Positions 38,307 to 46,697 are shown, numbered from the stretch's first letter. The stretch is 64,000 bases of DNA from JANXZS01 sp963797255 (GCA_963797255.1 CAWCOV010000001.1:372001-436000); one strand, 5' to 3'. The notes: generated by a model from the sequence alone, not told the origin. Translations and numbers: made by a program.

Positions 38307-39065
38307 ATGCCAGTCACCTTCACCCGCACCCCGATCGATACCGAGCGAAAAGATACTGGCATCGGGGGAAAACCGCCTGTTTCCCGCCGTCCGACCGGTG
38401 GCGGAGGAGACGGGGACAATTGGGATGGACAGCGAGGCCGGAGCGGCCCACGCCAGCTACTCACGCGGTGGCGTCTGGGAATCTTCTTTGCCCTCGTCGG
38501 CGACATGCTGTTCTTTGTGGCCATTGTCAGCTCTTTCTTTGTCAGCCAAGGCGGAGGCCATCTGGATCCGCGCACACACGACTACGTTTCCACTTGGCAC
38601 CCAATTTCAGTTCCGAGCATTCTCTGGCTCAACACTGCGCTGTTGCTCATCAGCAGTTTGACAATGGAGATGGGCCGCCGCCAATTGTTTCGCGAGATCG
38701 ACGTGATGGAAGAATGGCTGGGGCTGGGACGGCCCGCACTGCGGCGTGCGATTCCATGGCTGGCGGCAACAGCGGTGGCAGGTTCCCTATTTCTTCTGGG
38801 GCAATGGGTGGCCTGGAAGCAAATGTGGACGGATAAGGAACTGCTTGCTTCCGATCCGGCACGCTACTTTTTCTACCTGATTACGGGAGCCCACGGCATT
38901 CACCTTATCTTCGGAATCCTGGCGCTCTTCGCCGCTCTGGGGTCGCTGTCGTTTCTTCGACGCGTGGAATATCGCCAGATCCTCGTGGATTGTACGGGCT
39001 GGTATTGGCACTGCATGGGTTTGTTCTGGATCTTCCTGTTCGCCCTGTTAGTCTTCGCACAATGA
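38307..39065 (+). CDS. coxC: Cytochrome c oxidase subunit III
   Basis: A 252-residue protein with a Gly/Arg-rich N-terminal tail (PTGGGGDGDNWDGQRGRSG) and about five membrane segments. Subunit III signatures are GDMLFFVAIVSSFF, YLITGAHGIHLIFG and TGWYWHCMGLFWIFLF. I start it at ATG 38307 (MPVTFTRTPID) because GGAG lies 5 bases upstream; the frame extends to 38241 inside coxA. It follows coxA by 22 bases and overlaps the next small gene by ATGA. Confidence 0.92.
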   Translation: MPVTFTRTPIDTERKDTGIGGKPPVSRRPTGGGGDGDNWDGQRGRSGPRQLLTRWRLGIFFALVGDMLFFVAIVSSFFVSQGGGHLDPRTHDYVSTWHPISVPSILWLNTALLLISSLTMEMGRRQLFREIDVMEEWLGLGRPALRRAIPWLAATAVAGSLFLLGQWVAWKQMWTDKELLASDPARYFFYLITGAHGIHLIFGILALFAALGSLSFLRRVEYRQILVDCTGWYWHCMGLFWIFLFALLVFAQ

Positions 39066-39286
39066 AGAAAATCGTTCTCGGAATCGTGCTGGCGGGTGCA
39101 ATTCTGTCCCCTGCACCGGCACCTGCACAGGGTTGCAGCATGTGCCGCGACACCGCCGCAGGAAGCGCTCCGCGGATGCGCCAGAGTTTGCGGCGAGCCA
39201 TCCCAATCCTTGGCATTCCCGCGGGTGTACTGTTTCTTACGATGTTGACGGTTGCGTGGCGCTTCGACCGTCGATTCGAGTCCTAA
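39062..39286 (+). CDS. Small membrane protein at the end of the cox operon
   Basis: A 74-residue product starting at ATG 39062, overlapping the coxC stop. It has a signal-like N-terminus (KKIVLGIVLAGAILSP), a CSMC pair right after the Ala/Pro stretch, and one further membrane segment (IPILGIPAGVLFLTMLTVAW). The position suggests a role with the oxidase, for example a small subunit or metal/thiol helper, but I know of no defined function. Confidence 0.75.
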   Translation: MKKIVLGIVLAGAILSPAPAPAQGCSMCRDTAAGSAPRMRQSLRRAIPILGIPAGVLFLTMLTVAWRFDRRFES

Positions 39287-40312
39287 TCATTCGCGGGCAA
39301 CCAACGCAAAACGATCTTTTACTTCGACACTCATCGTGGGAGCGGCCGGGTCCGCGACTCGGTACATGGTCGCGTCCATGCGCTTCTCCTTCAGCGTAAA
39401 GACGATGTAGTGGAAGTTGGGGAATCCCGGGTCTTTGTAAAGATCCTGCGGTCCGCGAACCATAACCGGATAAGGCCGCGCGCCGCCCCCACCGCTGATA
39501 AGGTACGTGATGCCGCCGTGCTGGAAGCGTTCGTAGTTGTGAATATGGCCGCTGACGGTGATGAATCGAGCGCGGGAGTGGGCGGCCTTCTCCTCCAGGT
39601 ACGTGCGCAGATCCCACATTTCTGGCGATGGCAGACTGACAACCACCTGCGACTGCACGTCGTCCATGAGCGGCATGTGGAGCAGGAAGAAGATGAAACG
39701 GACCTGCGGAGGAATATTCGCCAATTGCGCGTCAAGCCAGGCGAATTGCGGGCTGGCGCGGTCGATCTTTGCGACCGAATTCAGTGCGATCAACTCTACA
39801 CTGCCTGCGAGGACCGAATAATAACGATGGTTGTCAATCTGGGGATAAGCCGCAAAATAGTGTTCCAGATGGCCGCCGTTCATCATCTCGTGGTTGCCGA
39901 TGGTGGGGTAGACGCGGAGGTGATTCTCTTTCCATGAGGCGGTTTCTTGCTGATAAACGCGCCAGTCGGCCGGATCGGAGCCGTACAACGGCATATCTCC
40001 CGAAAGAAACAACAGGTCGGGCTTCTCTGCACCCACCTTTTCCGCCAGCCACTTGCGGACGCGCGGATTCGTGTCTGAAACGTTAGCCGGATCGGTGAAA
40101 CGCATGTCGCCGTAAGCAACAATTTTCAGAGGTGTATCGGGCTTGATCTCAGGAACGACAAATGTCGGTTTGCCGTCCGCAGCGGGCGCGGGTGGCGTGG
40201 CCGTCGTCTGGGGTACGGCCACCCCTGTTGAGACAAGCAGGATGGCAGCGAATAAATGCACGAGCGCGTGGGAAATCTTCCGGCGGAACTTAGGGGAAAT
40301 GGAAGTCATCAC
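39287..40312 (-). CDS. Exported metallophosphoesterase
   Basis: A 341-residue calcineurin-like phosphoesterase with a signal peptide (HALVHLFAAILLVSTGVAV). All metal-binding blocks are present: VAYGDMRF, FLSGDMPLYG, PTIGNHEMM, FFLLHMP and SGHIHNYE. The linker after the signal peptide is Pro/Ala rich. The first block has GDMR instead of the common GDXH/G, a variant seen in purple-acid-like relatives. It converges on the cox operon with no gap. Confidence 0.88.
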   Translation of the reverse strand: MMTSISPKFRRKISHALVHLFAAILLVSTGVAVPQTTATPPAPAADGKPTFVVPEIKPDTPLKIVAYGDMRFTDPANVSDTNPRVRKWLAEKVGAEKPDLLFLSGDMPLYGSDPADWRVYQQETASWKENHLRVYPTIGNHEMMNGGHLEHYFAAYPQIDNHRYYSVLAGSVELIALNSVAKIDRASPQFAWLDAQLANIPPQVRFIFFLLHMPLMDDVQSQVVVSLPSPEMWDLRTYLEEKAAHSRARFITVSGHIHNYERFQHGGITYLISGGGGARPYPVMVRGPQDLYKDPGFPNFHYIVFTLKEKRMDATMYRVADPAAPTMSVEVKDRFALVARE

Positions 40313-40376
40313 TGGGTTGAATATACCGCAGGCAATGCGGCGGTGGAGAGATGGCGGACGCTGAAACGCGGTGGCT

Positions 40377-40592
40377 CTAGCTCCGTCCGCCGCCGACGAA
40401 ATGAACGATCTCGAACTTGTCTCCCGAGGAGACCGGCGTGTCTGCCCAGCGCGAACGTGAGACGATATCGCCGTTATGCTCTACGGCAATGCGATCGCCT
40501 TTGAGTTCGAGTGCCTCGATCAGCGCTTCCAGCGTCGCTCCAGGACAGAGGGCGGGAAATTCGCGCGGTACTCCATTAATCGTGAAGTTCAT
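40377..40592 (-). CDS. thiS: ThiS-like sulfur carrier with C-terminal extension
   Basis: A 71-residue ubiquitin-fold sulfur carrier (MNFTINGVPREF, IAVEHNGDIV, KFEIVHFVGGGRS). ThiS supplies sulfur for the thiamine thiazole after adenylation and thiocarboxylation of a C-terminal Gly-Gly. Here three residues (GRS) follow the Gly-Gly, so the tail may need trimming. No thiG, thiF or other thiamine gene is close by. Confidence 0.82.
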   Translation of the reverse strand: MNFTINGVPREFPALCPGATLEALIEALELKGDRIAVEHNGDIVSRSRWADTPVSSGDKFEIVHFVGGGRS

Positions 40593-40771
40593 TGGAATTT
40601 CAGGTTAACACTGCGAAGGGTAGAGAAGTTTTGTGGTACCGGGGGTCGTGGACGGGGAGACGCTACTTGTTCGGCGCGGGCAATCGTTGCTCGGTGAACG
40701 AGTATCTCGATGATCTGATAATTCGGCGTCGCATTGCTCAGTCGAGCGAGTATCGCTTTGCTATTGTCGAG

Positions 40772-41161
40772 TTAATGTCTCGTTCCTCCATTGCGATGAA
40801 AGAAGTGCGCAAAACGTTCCGAGATCGTGGGGACTATGGGACATTCGCCATAAACCTGGCGGTTGAGCGACATCAAAAGCTGAATCGCATCCACGCGGGG
40901 ACCCTTGAGTCCGCCTTCACAGCCGTCGTGAATGAACTCGTCGGTGAGGTACTCGATTGCGTGCCCCAGTCTTTCCAGAGCGCGGCCACTCTCCGGCGTC
41001 ATCCGACGTCGCACAACGGCCGGACGCGGTTCCACGCGGGTGGCTGCAGGAAGTCCGAAGTTTGTGAATATTTTCGGAAGATGGACGACGAGGCCGCGAT
41101 GATGCACAACCGGCACTTCAGCCTTCTCTACTGCGGGTGCATCTAGAACGTGGGTCGACAT
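40772..41161 (-). CDS. Hypothetical protein
   Basis: A 129-residue protein without a signal peptide or membrane segment. The middle part (RMTPESGRALERLGHAIEYL) is an amphipathic helix, and the end (ISERFAHFFHRNG) is basic. I recall similar small hypotheticals in Acidobacteria but no function. A long opposite-strand frame covers the same DNA and is judged a shadow. It is divergent from the radical SAM gene. Confidence 0.6.
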   Translation of the reverse strand: MSTHVLDAPAVEKAEVPVVHHRGLVVHLPKIFTNFGLPAATRVEPRPAVVRRRMTPESGRALERLGHAIEYLTDEFIHDGCEGGLKGPRVDAIQLLMSLNRQVYGECPIVPTISERFAHFFHRNGGTRH

Positions 41162-41420
41162 CGTTGGTGTTCTCCCGTGAACACTCTATCGCTTATTAAG
41201 CAGGTAGACTCTAGGGCAAATGTCTCAATTTCACTACGAATTCTGTTTTGGGACGCCTCTATCATCCATGTTCCACATCGGGAATCGTCGTGACGGCGCG
41301 CACATCGCTTGCGGAGCCTGCCCTGATATTCAAGTAGACGGGACAAAGCTGGGGCGTGGTTCTTAGGAAATTGTGCGGCCCAGGTCCTTTTAGGCAGTTG
41401 TTTGCAGGGGGAGCCGAGAC

Positions 41421-42809
41421 GTGGAATCGCTGGAACTGGGCGGACGAGTAATACTTCGCGATGGCTCGCGCTGCGCCTACTTCATTCCTGCAGAGATGCG
41501 GCTGTTCTCACTGGATGTACCTGCCGACTTTCCACTCGAAGAGCTTGCGATACTGGCCGACAGAAAATACTCCGCCGAGCATTCGCGCGCCACACACGAC
41601 TTTCAATATGCGGACACGCAGCGGGAAGCAATCTTTCCGATCTTGAACGAGGGGGATCCTCCGCCGAAATCGGGACACGAGCCGCGGCTGGGTAGGTTGA
41701 CGCTGAACATCAGCAACCTCTGCAACCTGGCGTGCAGCTATTGCTATGCGGACCAGGGACGCTATCACGGGCCGGAAAATCTGATGTCGATGTCGCAGAT
41801 GGAATCGGTGCTGCAGCGAATATTGGAGCTCTACGGCGAGATTGATGTTGTGCATTTCTTTGGTGGCGAGCCACTGATGAACCTGGCGGCGATCGATGCT
41901 GCCGGAGTGTATCTGCAGACTGCCGTGGCGGATGGTGTGTTGCCGCGCATGCCGCGAATGGCATTGACGACAAACGGAACATGGTCAAATCCGGCGGTGA
42001 TCGACACGCTCACGCACTGGAATATTGCGCTGACAGTGAGCTGGGATGGGAGCCGCGAGATTCATGATCAGTGCCGGCCGATGCTGTCGGGTGGATCGAG
42101 TTATGAACTGCTCGCCGACTCGCTGACGCGCTTTCGCGAGAACGGAATCGAATTCGACGTCGAGTGCACGTACAACGGATATCACCGGCTGAACGGCATT
42201 TCGATTACGGACCTGATGGATTTTTTCTATGAGCAGACGGGGAAACGGATTCTGCATATCGCGCCGGCGTTTCTTCCCCGCCCCGATGCGAGAGAAGTAA
42301 ATGCGCGGAACGATTACCTGGAGCTTGCGACGCTCGCGGAAGACTACCGGATGGCAGCGCGTGTATCGATTGCGAATCTGCAACGCGGCGAAGGGCCGAT
42401 CCTGCAGTTCGCGTATCGCGTTGCTGAACATATTGCCACGCGAATTTCAGCGCAGACCTATTGTCCGGCTTTCTTCTCGCAGATTACGGTGGCGACGAAT
42501 GGGACAGTGTATCCCTGCTTTATGTTTGTGGGCGATGCTCGCTACAGCATGGGCAACGTGATCGACGGAAGTTTTCCGGACAGCAATGCAGCGACGGTGC
42601 TGCGCAGATATTTTGAGGAGTTCAGTGCTCGTCCGCAGGCCTGGTACAACTGCCTGTCAGAGGGATGCGTGGCGGGTGAAGCAATTGTTGCGGGAAACAT
42701 GAGCGAGCCGGTGCTTGCTCCGATTCAGCAGGCGATTGCGGAAGAGTGTGTGTTGCAGTTGGCGGTTCCTTTTGCGGGCGAGGAGTCGCGGAGTTCTGGT
42801 GCGGTTTAA
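41421..42809 (+). CDS. Radical SAM/SPASM peptide maturase
   Basis: A 462-residue protein. Residues 1-90 precede the core and could act in substrate recognition. The radical SAM cluster motif is CNLACSYC (Cys101, Cys105, Cys108), followed by HFFGGEPLMN (SAM contact) and ALTTNGTW. The C-terminal SPASM-type region has Cys348, Cys366, Cys411, Cys416 and Cys443 (TYCPAFF, YPCFMFVGD, CLSEGC) for auxiliary iron-sulfur clusters. The GTG start has GGGGGAG 7 bases upstream. A Cys-rich 60-codon ORF follows after 16 bases. The layout is that of enzymes that form thioether or similar bonds in ribosomal peptides; anaerobic sulfatase maturases look related but normally sit near sulfatases, which are absent here. 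Confidence 0.88.
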   Translation: MESLELGGRVILRDGSRCAYFIPAEMRLFSLDVPADFPLEELAILADRKYSAEHSRATHDFQYADTQREAIFPILNEGDPPPKSGHEPRLGRLTLNISNLCNLACSYCYADQGRYHGPENLMSMSQMESVLQRILELYGEIDVVHFFGGEPLMNLAAIDAAGVYLQTAVADGVLPRMPRMALTTNGTWSNPAVIDTLTHWNIALTVSWDGSREIHDQCRPMLSGGSSYELLADSLTRFRENGIEFDVECTYNGYHRLNGISITDLMDFFYEQTGKRILHIAPAFLPRPDAREVNARNDYLELATLAEDYRMAARVSIANLQRGEGPILQFAYRVAEHIATRISAQTYCPAFFSQITVATNGTVYPCFMFVGDARYSMGNVIDGSFPDSNAATVLRRYFEEFSARPQAWYNCLSEGCVAGEAIVAGNMSEPVLAPIQQAIAEECVLQLAVPFAGEESRSSGAV

Positions 42810-42825
42810 CTCAAAGGAGAAACAA

Positions 42826-43008
42826 ATGCTGGTTGAGGAAGTGGAGTTGCAGGAAGTCTCAGACGTAGCGTTGCGGGTGTTGTTGCACCAGGTTGGCAGC
42901 TACAACGCGGATGCGTTGGGCGACGCGTGCGGCGGCAGCTGTGGTCGCGGTGCGAGCTGCCATCCGCGGAGCGCAGAGATGGAAGCCATGCTTTCGGGCG
43001 CCGACTGA
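42826..43008 (+). CDS. Candidate RiPP precursor peptide, three cysteines
   Basis: A 60-residue ORF with a near-perfect AAAGGAGA site 5 bases before its ATG. Residues 1-32 form a charged amphipathic leader (VEEVELQEVSDVALRVLL). The core is Gly-rich: GDACGGSCGRGASCHPRS with Cys35, Cys39 and Cys45 (spacing C-x3-C-x5-C), then EMEAMLSGAD. This leader/core division, the strong ribosome site and the position right after a radical SAM maturase support a precursor role. The nature of the modification is not shown by the sequence. No similar protein is known to me by name. Confidence 0.72.
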   Translation: MLVEEVELQEVSDVALRVLLHQVGSYNADALGDACGGSCGRGASCHPRSAEMEAMLSGAD

Positions 43009-43165
43009 GGCTGATTTTTCTGCTGGGTATTTTGCAGAAACTTGTACAGGTTTGCGGTTTTTTCTGCGCGGGAAAATTGAGGGTGTTTTCGCCGGTCCGC
43101 GATGGGGATGGACCGGGATGTTGGACTGCCATCGTCAAGAATGACGCGGCTTTTGCGTGGTTTTC

Positions 43166-43201
43166 ACCCTGCTGAGGTTTGTACCATTCAGCAGGGTTTT
43201 T
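43166..43201 (+). terminator. Rho-independent terminator after the RiPP pair
   Basis: A perfect 10-base stem ACCCTGCTGA / TCAGCAGGGT with a 12-base loop runs directly into a T tract (43197-43201). It ends the radical SAM-precursor transcript about 160 bases after the precursor stop. Confidence 0.88.
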
Positions 43202-43233
43202 CGTGCCTTAATTGCGTAATTTCGACACGTTTT

Positions 43234-43269
43234 GTTGGGGTTACATTTTCTCGATTTTGTAACCCCAAC
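43234..43269 (+). repeat. Perfect 12-base inverted repeat
   Basis: GTTGGGGTTACA (43234-43245) and TGTAACCCCAAC (43258-43269) flank a 12-base loop. There is no T tract on either side, so it is not a standard terminator. It could be a protein site or the end of an element. Confidence 0.7.
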
Positions 43270-43781
43270 GGTTTGCGGGATGGCGGGAAAATGGACATTT
43301 TTGAGTGAAACTACGCCACACGGGCAGCTAAAAAACGGTTAGTAAAGAGAGGTTACCGAGACAGCGGCCCCCGGTAAGTGAAACAAAGATTCGCTCCGGT
43401 CGGGATAACAAAGGCAGCGGGTTACCAAGTCAGCGGAACAACCCCACTCAAGCCAACTGCAGGCTTGAATGGGCCACCCTTCGGTCTGCGGGATTGAATC
43501 TGCGGTGTCCTCTATCCCACCTTTCGCAAAGGCGGCGAAGGATGGGGCACCCTCATCGTTAGGATCGTAAGGGTGGGCTACCTGCCATGCGATCATCGTC
43601 TCCCATGTCTCAAACGCGAGACATGGGGCACCCGGCCCAATGCGAACACGAACGCGAAACGTTGCTCGGACCAGCTTTGATATCCTCCCATTGCGGCCCT
43701 CCTCTTTCGAGGGATAGTCACGCTGACTCGCGCGACTTAGAGTGACAGCGGAGCCGAGCCCCGCTTCCGGGGAAAGATCAA

Positions 43782-44933
43782 ATGGCCAATACAAAACGGT
43801 TTATACGCGTAGCGGTAATCGCCGCAATGTTTGGTGCGCTGATCCTCTTCATCGCAGTTGCCAGCAAGCCTGCAACCAAGGATTACATCGCCTACTGGAG
43901 TGCGGGTCAATTGCTGGCGCAGCACAGTGATCCGTACGCCTACGCGCAGGTGCTTGATGTCGAGAGGACAGTGGGATATACCCCGGCGAAACCAATCATC
44001 ATGCGCAATCCTCCGTGGGCGCTCTTTCTCGTGCGTCCGCTGGGATGGGGAAACGCTGTTGCGGGGCTTATTTTCTGGATGGCTGCCGGTATGGGATGCG
44101 TGGTCATTTACCTCTCTCTGCTCAAGGTTGCCCCTGATAATCGCTTGTTCGTGTACCTATTCGCGCCGTTGATTGCCTGCCTGTCCTCCGGCCAGAGTTC
44201 TCCGTTTCTGCTGCTCGGCTTCGTCCTGTTCTTGCACTTCAACCGAACGAAGCCGTTTCTCGCAGGCACTGCGTTACTGCTGATGGCGATTAAGCCGCAT
44301 CTCTTCCTTGTGTTCTGGCCAATCCTCCTGGTCGATTGCTTATACCGCCACAACATCCGGCTGCTGGCGGGTGGCGCTGTCGCACTCATCGGAGCATCGG
44401 CGTACGCGACGTATCTCGATCCACACATCTGGAGCCAATATCTCGCGATGCTGCACGCATCAAACCTTGACAGCGAGTTTCTGCAGACGCCCGCTTACAT
44501 CCTGCGGTACCTGGTCGCGCCGAAGACTACATGGCTGCAGTTCGTCCCGGCTGGCGCGGCGATGGCATGGGCGCTGTGGTTCTATCTGCGCAACCGGGGT
44601 GAGTGGGACTGGGCTATTCACGGGATGCCCCTGATGCTGATGACGGTATTGGTTTCTCCGTACGCGTGGATGAGCGATGAAATCGTCCTGCTTCCGTCGT
44701 TGATGTTTGCACTCGCCAGCCCGAACAAAGCGAGGCATTCGACAGCCATTTTCGTGGTTATCAATAGCGTGGCCATAGTGATGATCATGGCGCAGATTCA
44801 ACTCTCGTCCGGTGCCTACATCTGGACGTCGAGCGCGTGGTTCGCTTGGTATCTCTACAGCCTCCATGGAAAGTCCAGTCAACCGGACGGGGCGGTTCCT
44901 AAATTTTCTAGTACTGCGCCGCCTGAGTCGTGA
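43782..44933 (+). CDS. GT87-family (DUF2029) membrane glycosyltransferase
   Basis: A 383-residue protein with about nine to ten membrane segments. The GT-C features are an early DYIAYWSAGQLLAQHSDPYAY with the acidic residue expected near the first periplasmic loop, then IMRNPPWALFLVRPLGW and later LLMAIKPHLFLVFW. GT87 enzymes use polyprenyl-phosphate sugars to extend glycans outside the membrane. The acceptor is unknown and no glycan cluster is near. Repeats surround the gene on both sides. Confidence 0.85.
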   Translation: MANTKRFIRVAVIAAMFGALILFIAVASKPATKDYIAYWSAGQLLAQHSDPYAYAQVLDVERTVGYTPAKPIIMRNPPWALFLVRPLGWGNAVAGLIFWMAAGMGCVVIYLSLLKVAPDNRLFVYLFAPLIACLSSGQSSPFLLLGFVLFLHFNRTKPFLAGTALLLMAIKPHLFLVFWPILLVDCLYRHNIRLLAGGAVALIGASAYATYLDPHIWSQYLAMLHASNLDSEFLQTPAYILRYLVAPKTTWLQFVPAGAAMAWALWFYLRNRGEWDWAIHGMPLMLMTVLVSPYAWMSDEIVLLPSLMFALASPNKARHSTAIFVVINSVAIVMIMAQIQLSSGAYIWTSSAWFAWYLYSLHGKSSQPDGAVPKFSSTAPPES

Positions 44934-45464
44934 CGCGGATTTCTTCGCGTGATTCGCTTCGGTCGGGAGACAAAGCAGCGAGTTAGGGGAACAACCCCAC
45001 TCAAGCCAACGGCAGGCTTGAATGGGCCACCCATCCGGGAAGTGAAACACAGAGCCCTCCATTTCGCTTCGGTCGGGATGACAAATTGGATGTGAACGAT
45101 CATCGCTATCCCACATCTCAAAGGCGAGATGTGGGGCACCCGCATTTGTTAAGAGCTGGGCCACCAGCCTAGTTTGCGGAACAACCCCACTCAAGCCAAC
45201 GGCAGGCTTGAATGGGCCACCCATCCATCGTGGAAATGAAACACAGATCCCTCCACTTCGCTTTGCTTCGGTCGGGATGACAAATTGGATGTGAACGATC
45301 ATCGCTATCCCACATCTCAAAGCGAGATGTGGGGCACCCGCATTTGTTAAGAGCTGGGCCACCAGCCTAGTTTGCGGAACAACCCCACTGAAGCCAACGG
45401 CAGGCTTGAATGGGCCACCCATCCGTGAAACTGCTGCGCTTGATTGGCGAAGGGATCGAAGGTT
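44934..45464 (+). repeat. Tandem A-B-C repeat block
   Basis: A composite unit of about 190-198 bases is repeated. Unit 1 is 44991-45180, unit 2 is 45181-45378 and a partial third begins at 45379. Each unit has hairpin A (CCCCAC-TCAAGCC-7-GGCTTGA-ATGGGCCACCC), repeat B (CTTCGGTCGGGATGACAAA) and hairpin C (TCCCAC-ATCTC-5-GAGAT-GTGGGGCACCC), then a GAGCTGGGCCACCAGCC segment. A degraded B copy precedes it at about 44952-44975. Convergent genes flank the block. Confidence 0.85.
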
Positions 45465-46697
45465 CTACTGCGATTCGCTTCCCTTGAAGAGGAGTGGCGC
45501 GTAGACGTTCAAGTAGTCTCTCCAGTTGTTCCATGCGTGGAAGCCACCGCTCTCATGATCTTCAACGCTGATTCCGGCCTTTTTGAGTACGGCCACGGTG
45601 GCATGGCTGTTTTCGAGTGCGATGTCGTACTTCCCTGCATCGACCCAAAACAGACGGAACGGTTTCCCGGAGGCGCGGTACTGCGCGACAACGGTATCTT
45701 CCTCTTCCTTGATTATGTTGGGGAACCAACCTGAACTGAAGACACCGACATACGCAAAGTCTGCTGAGTTCGTGAGAGCAATTGTCAGAGTCTGCACGCC
45801 GCCCATGGAAAGCCCGGCGATGGCGCGATGATCGCGGTCGGCGACAGTGCGGTAGTGTGTGTCAACGAATGGAAGGACGACCTTGACGAGATCGTCGTTG
45901 AAGGCATCGTGGCCCATGCGGAAGCCCGGCGTGAGACGGAACTCGGTGGAGATGTGACCGGCGGGCATGACGATGATCATGGGGACGGATTTGCCCGCGG
46001 CAATCAGATTATCGAGAATGGCGCCGGCGCGGCCCACGGTACTCCACGAGTCGTCGGAATCGCCGCCGCCGTGGAGCAGGTAAAGGACGGGCAGGCGGGC
46101 TGTACCTGTTTCGTAGCCGGGAGGCGTGTAGATATGCATACGACGCTGTCCACCCGTGACGCTGGAGTCGTAGTAGACAGTGGCGATTGCGCCATGGGGC
46201 ACGGCGGCTTTGTATTCCATGAATGCGGCGCCGGGAACTTCGTACATGCTGCGCGCGGAGGTGAGCGACTGCGAGGTGAGCGAATTGCGCGGGTCGGTGG
46301 TGGTGACTCCGTTGACGATGAAGGTGTAGCGATAAATGCCGGGCTCAATGGGTCCGATGGTGACCTCCCAGATGCCCTGGTCCCCCTTGACCATGGGTAC
46401 ACCGCCCATGTTTTTATACGCCTCTTCGGGGGTGATGCCGGGAGTGGACTCGGGACCTTCCGCCTGCAACTTTACATCTGTCGCGTTGGGAGCCCAGATT
46501 CGGAAGCGAACATGGCGATCGGGTTGCACCTCGACTGACTTGAGCGTGTCGTTGGGTGTAGGCGCGGGCATTTGAAAGGCTGGGCGCTGGGGCTGGGCAG
46601 CGGGTTGTTGCGGCGTCTGCTGCGCGAAGAGCGATAGCGATGCACATAAAAAACCAACTGCAGAGAGTTGGCGAATAAATCCAATTCTGAACTGCAT
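45465..46697 (-). CDS. Exported esterase (enterochelin/feruloyl-esterase-like)
   Basis: A 410-residue protein with a signal peptide (RQLSAVGFLCASLSLFAQQ). An N-terminal CBM48-like E-set domain (about 45-140: HVRFRIWAPNATDVKLQAEG, IYRYTFIVNG) precedes an esterase-D-type alpha/beta hydrolase (about 160-405) with YLLHGGGDSDDSW, the nucleophile serine in AIAGLSMGGVQ and the catalytic His in GGFHAWNNWRDYL. This architecture is found in polysaccharide-linked acyl or feruloyl esterases. Start ATG 46697 has AGGAG 7 bases upstream; the longer frame to 46736 is not supported. Confidence 0.88.
   Translation of the reverse strand: MQFRIGFIRQLSAVGFLCASLSLFAQQTPQQPAAQPQRPAFQMPAPTPNDTLKSVEVQPDRHVRFRIWAPNATDVKLQAEGPESTPGITPEEAYKNMGGVPMVKGDQGIWEVTIGPIEPGIYRYTFIVNGVTTTDPRNSLTSQSLTSARSMYEVPGAAFMEYKAAVPHGAIATVYYDSSVTGGQRRMHIYTPPGYETGTARLPVLYLLHGGGDSDDSWSTVGRAGAILDNLIAAGKSVPMIIVMPAGHISTEFRLTPGFRMGHDAFNDDLVKVVLPFVDTHYRTVADRDHRAIAGLSMGGVQTLTIALTNSADFAYVGVFSSGWFPNIIKEEEDTVVAQYRASGKPFRLFWVDAGKYDIALENSHATVAVLKKAGISVEDHESGGFHAWNNWRDYLNVYAPLLFKGSESQ

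Larger units (their letters stand above)
43009..43781 (+). other. Intergenic stretch with interspersed repeats
   Basis: Besides the terminator and inverted repeat listed separately, it carries a short run of GGTTA-type repeats near 43327-43366, repeat B (CGGTCGGGAT core, about 43391-43412), hairpin repeat A (43442-43479), hairpin repeat D (43514-43552) and hairpin repeat C (43601-43633). Frames through this DNA are repeat-derived and not called as genes. Confidence 0.75.

Noticed and set aside
40592..41146. 184-codon plus-strand frame opposite the 129-residue hypothetical
   Set aside because: It has no recognisable product or ribosome site, and the minus-strand protein has more natural composition.
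41421..42809. Anaerobic sulfatase maturase
   Set aside because: No sulfatase gene is near, and a Cys-rich small ORF with a strong ribosome site follows directly, which fits a peptide maturase better.
43339..43794. 151-codon minus-strand frame
   Set aside because: It consists of repeat DNA read through by chance; its codons coincide with hairpins A, C and D.
44460..45422. 320-codon minus-strand frame
   Set aside because: It is made of the A-B-C repeats (translated PFKPAVGLSGVVP and CHPDRSE-like phrases) and runs into the antisense of the glycosyltransferase gene.
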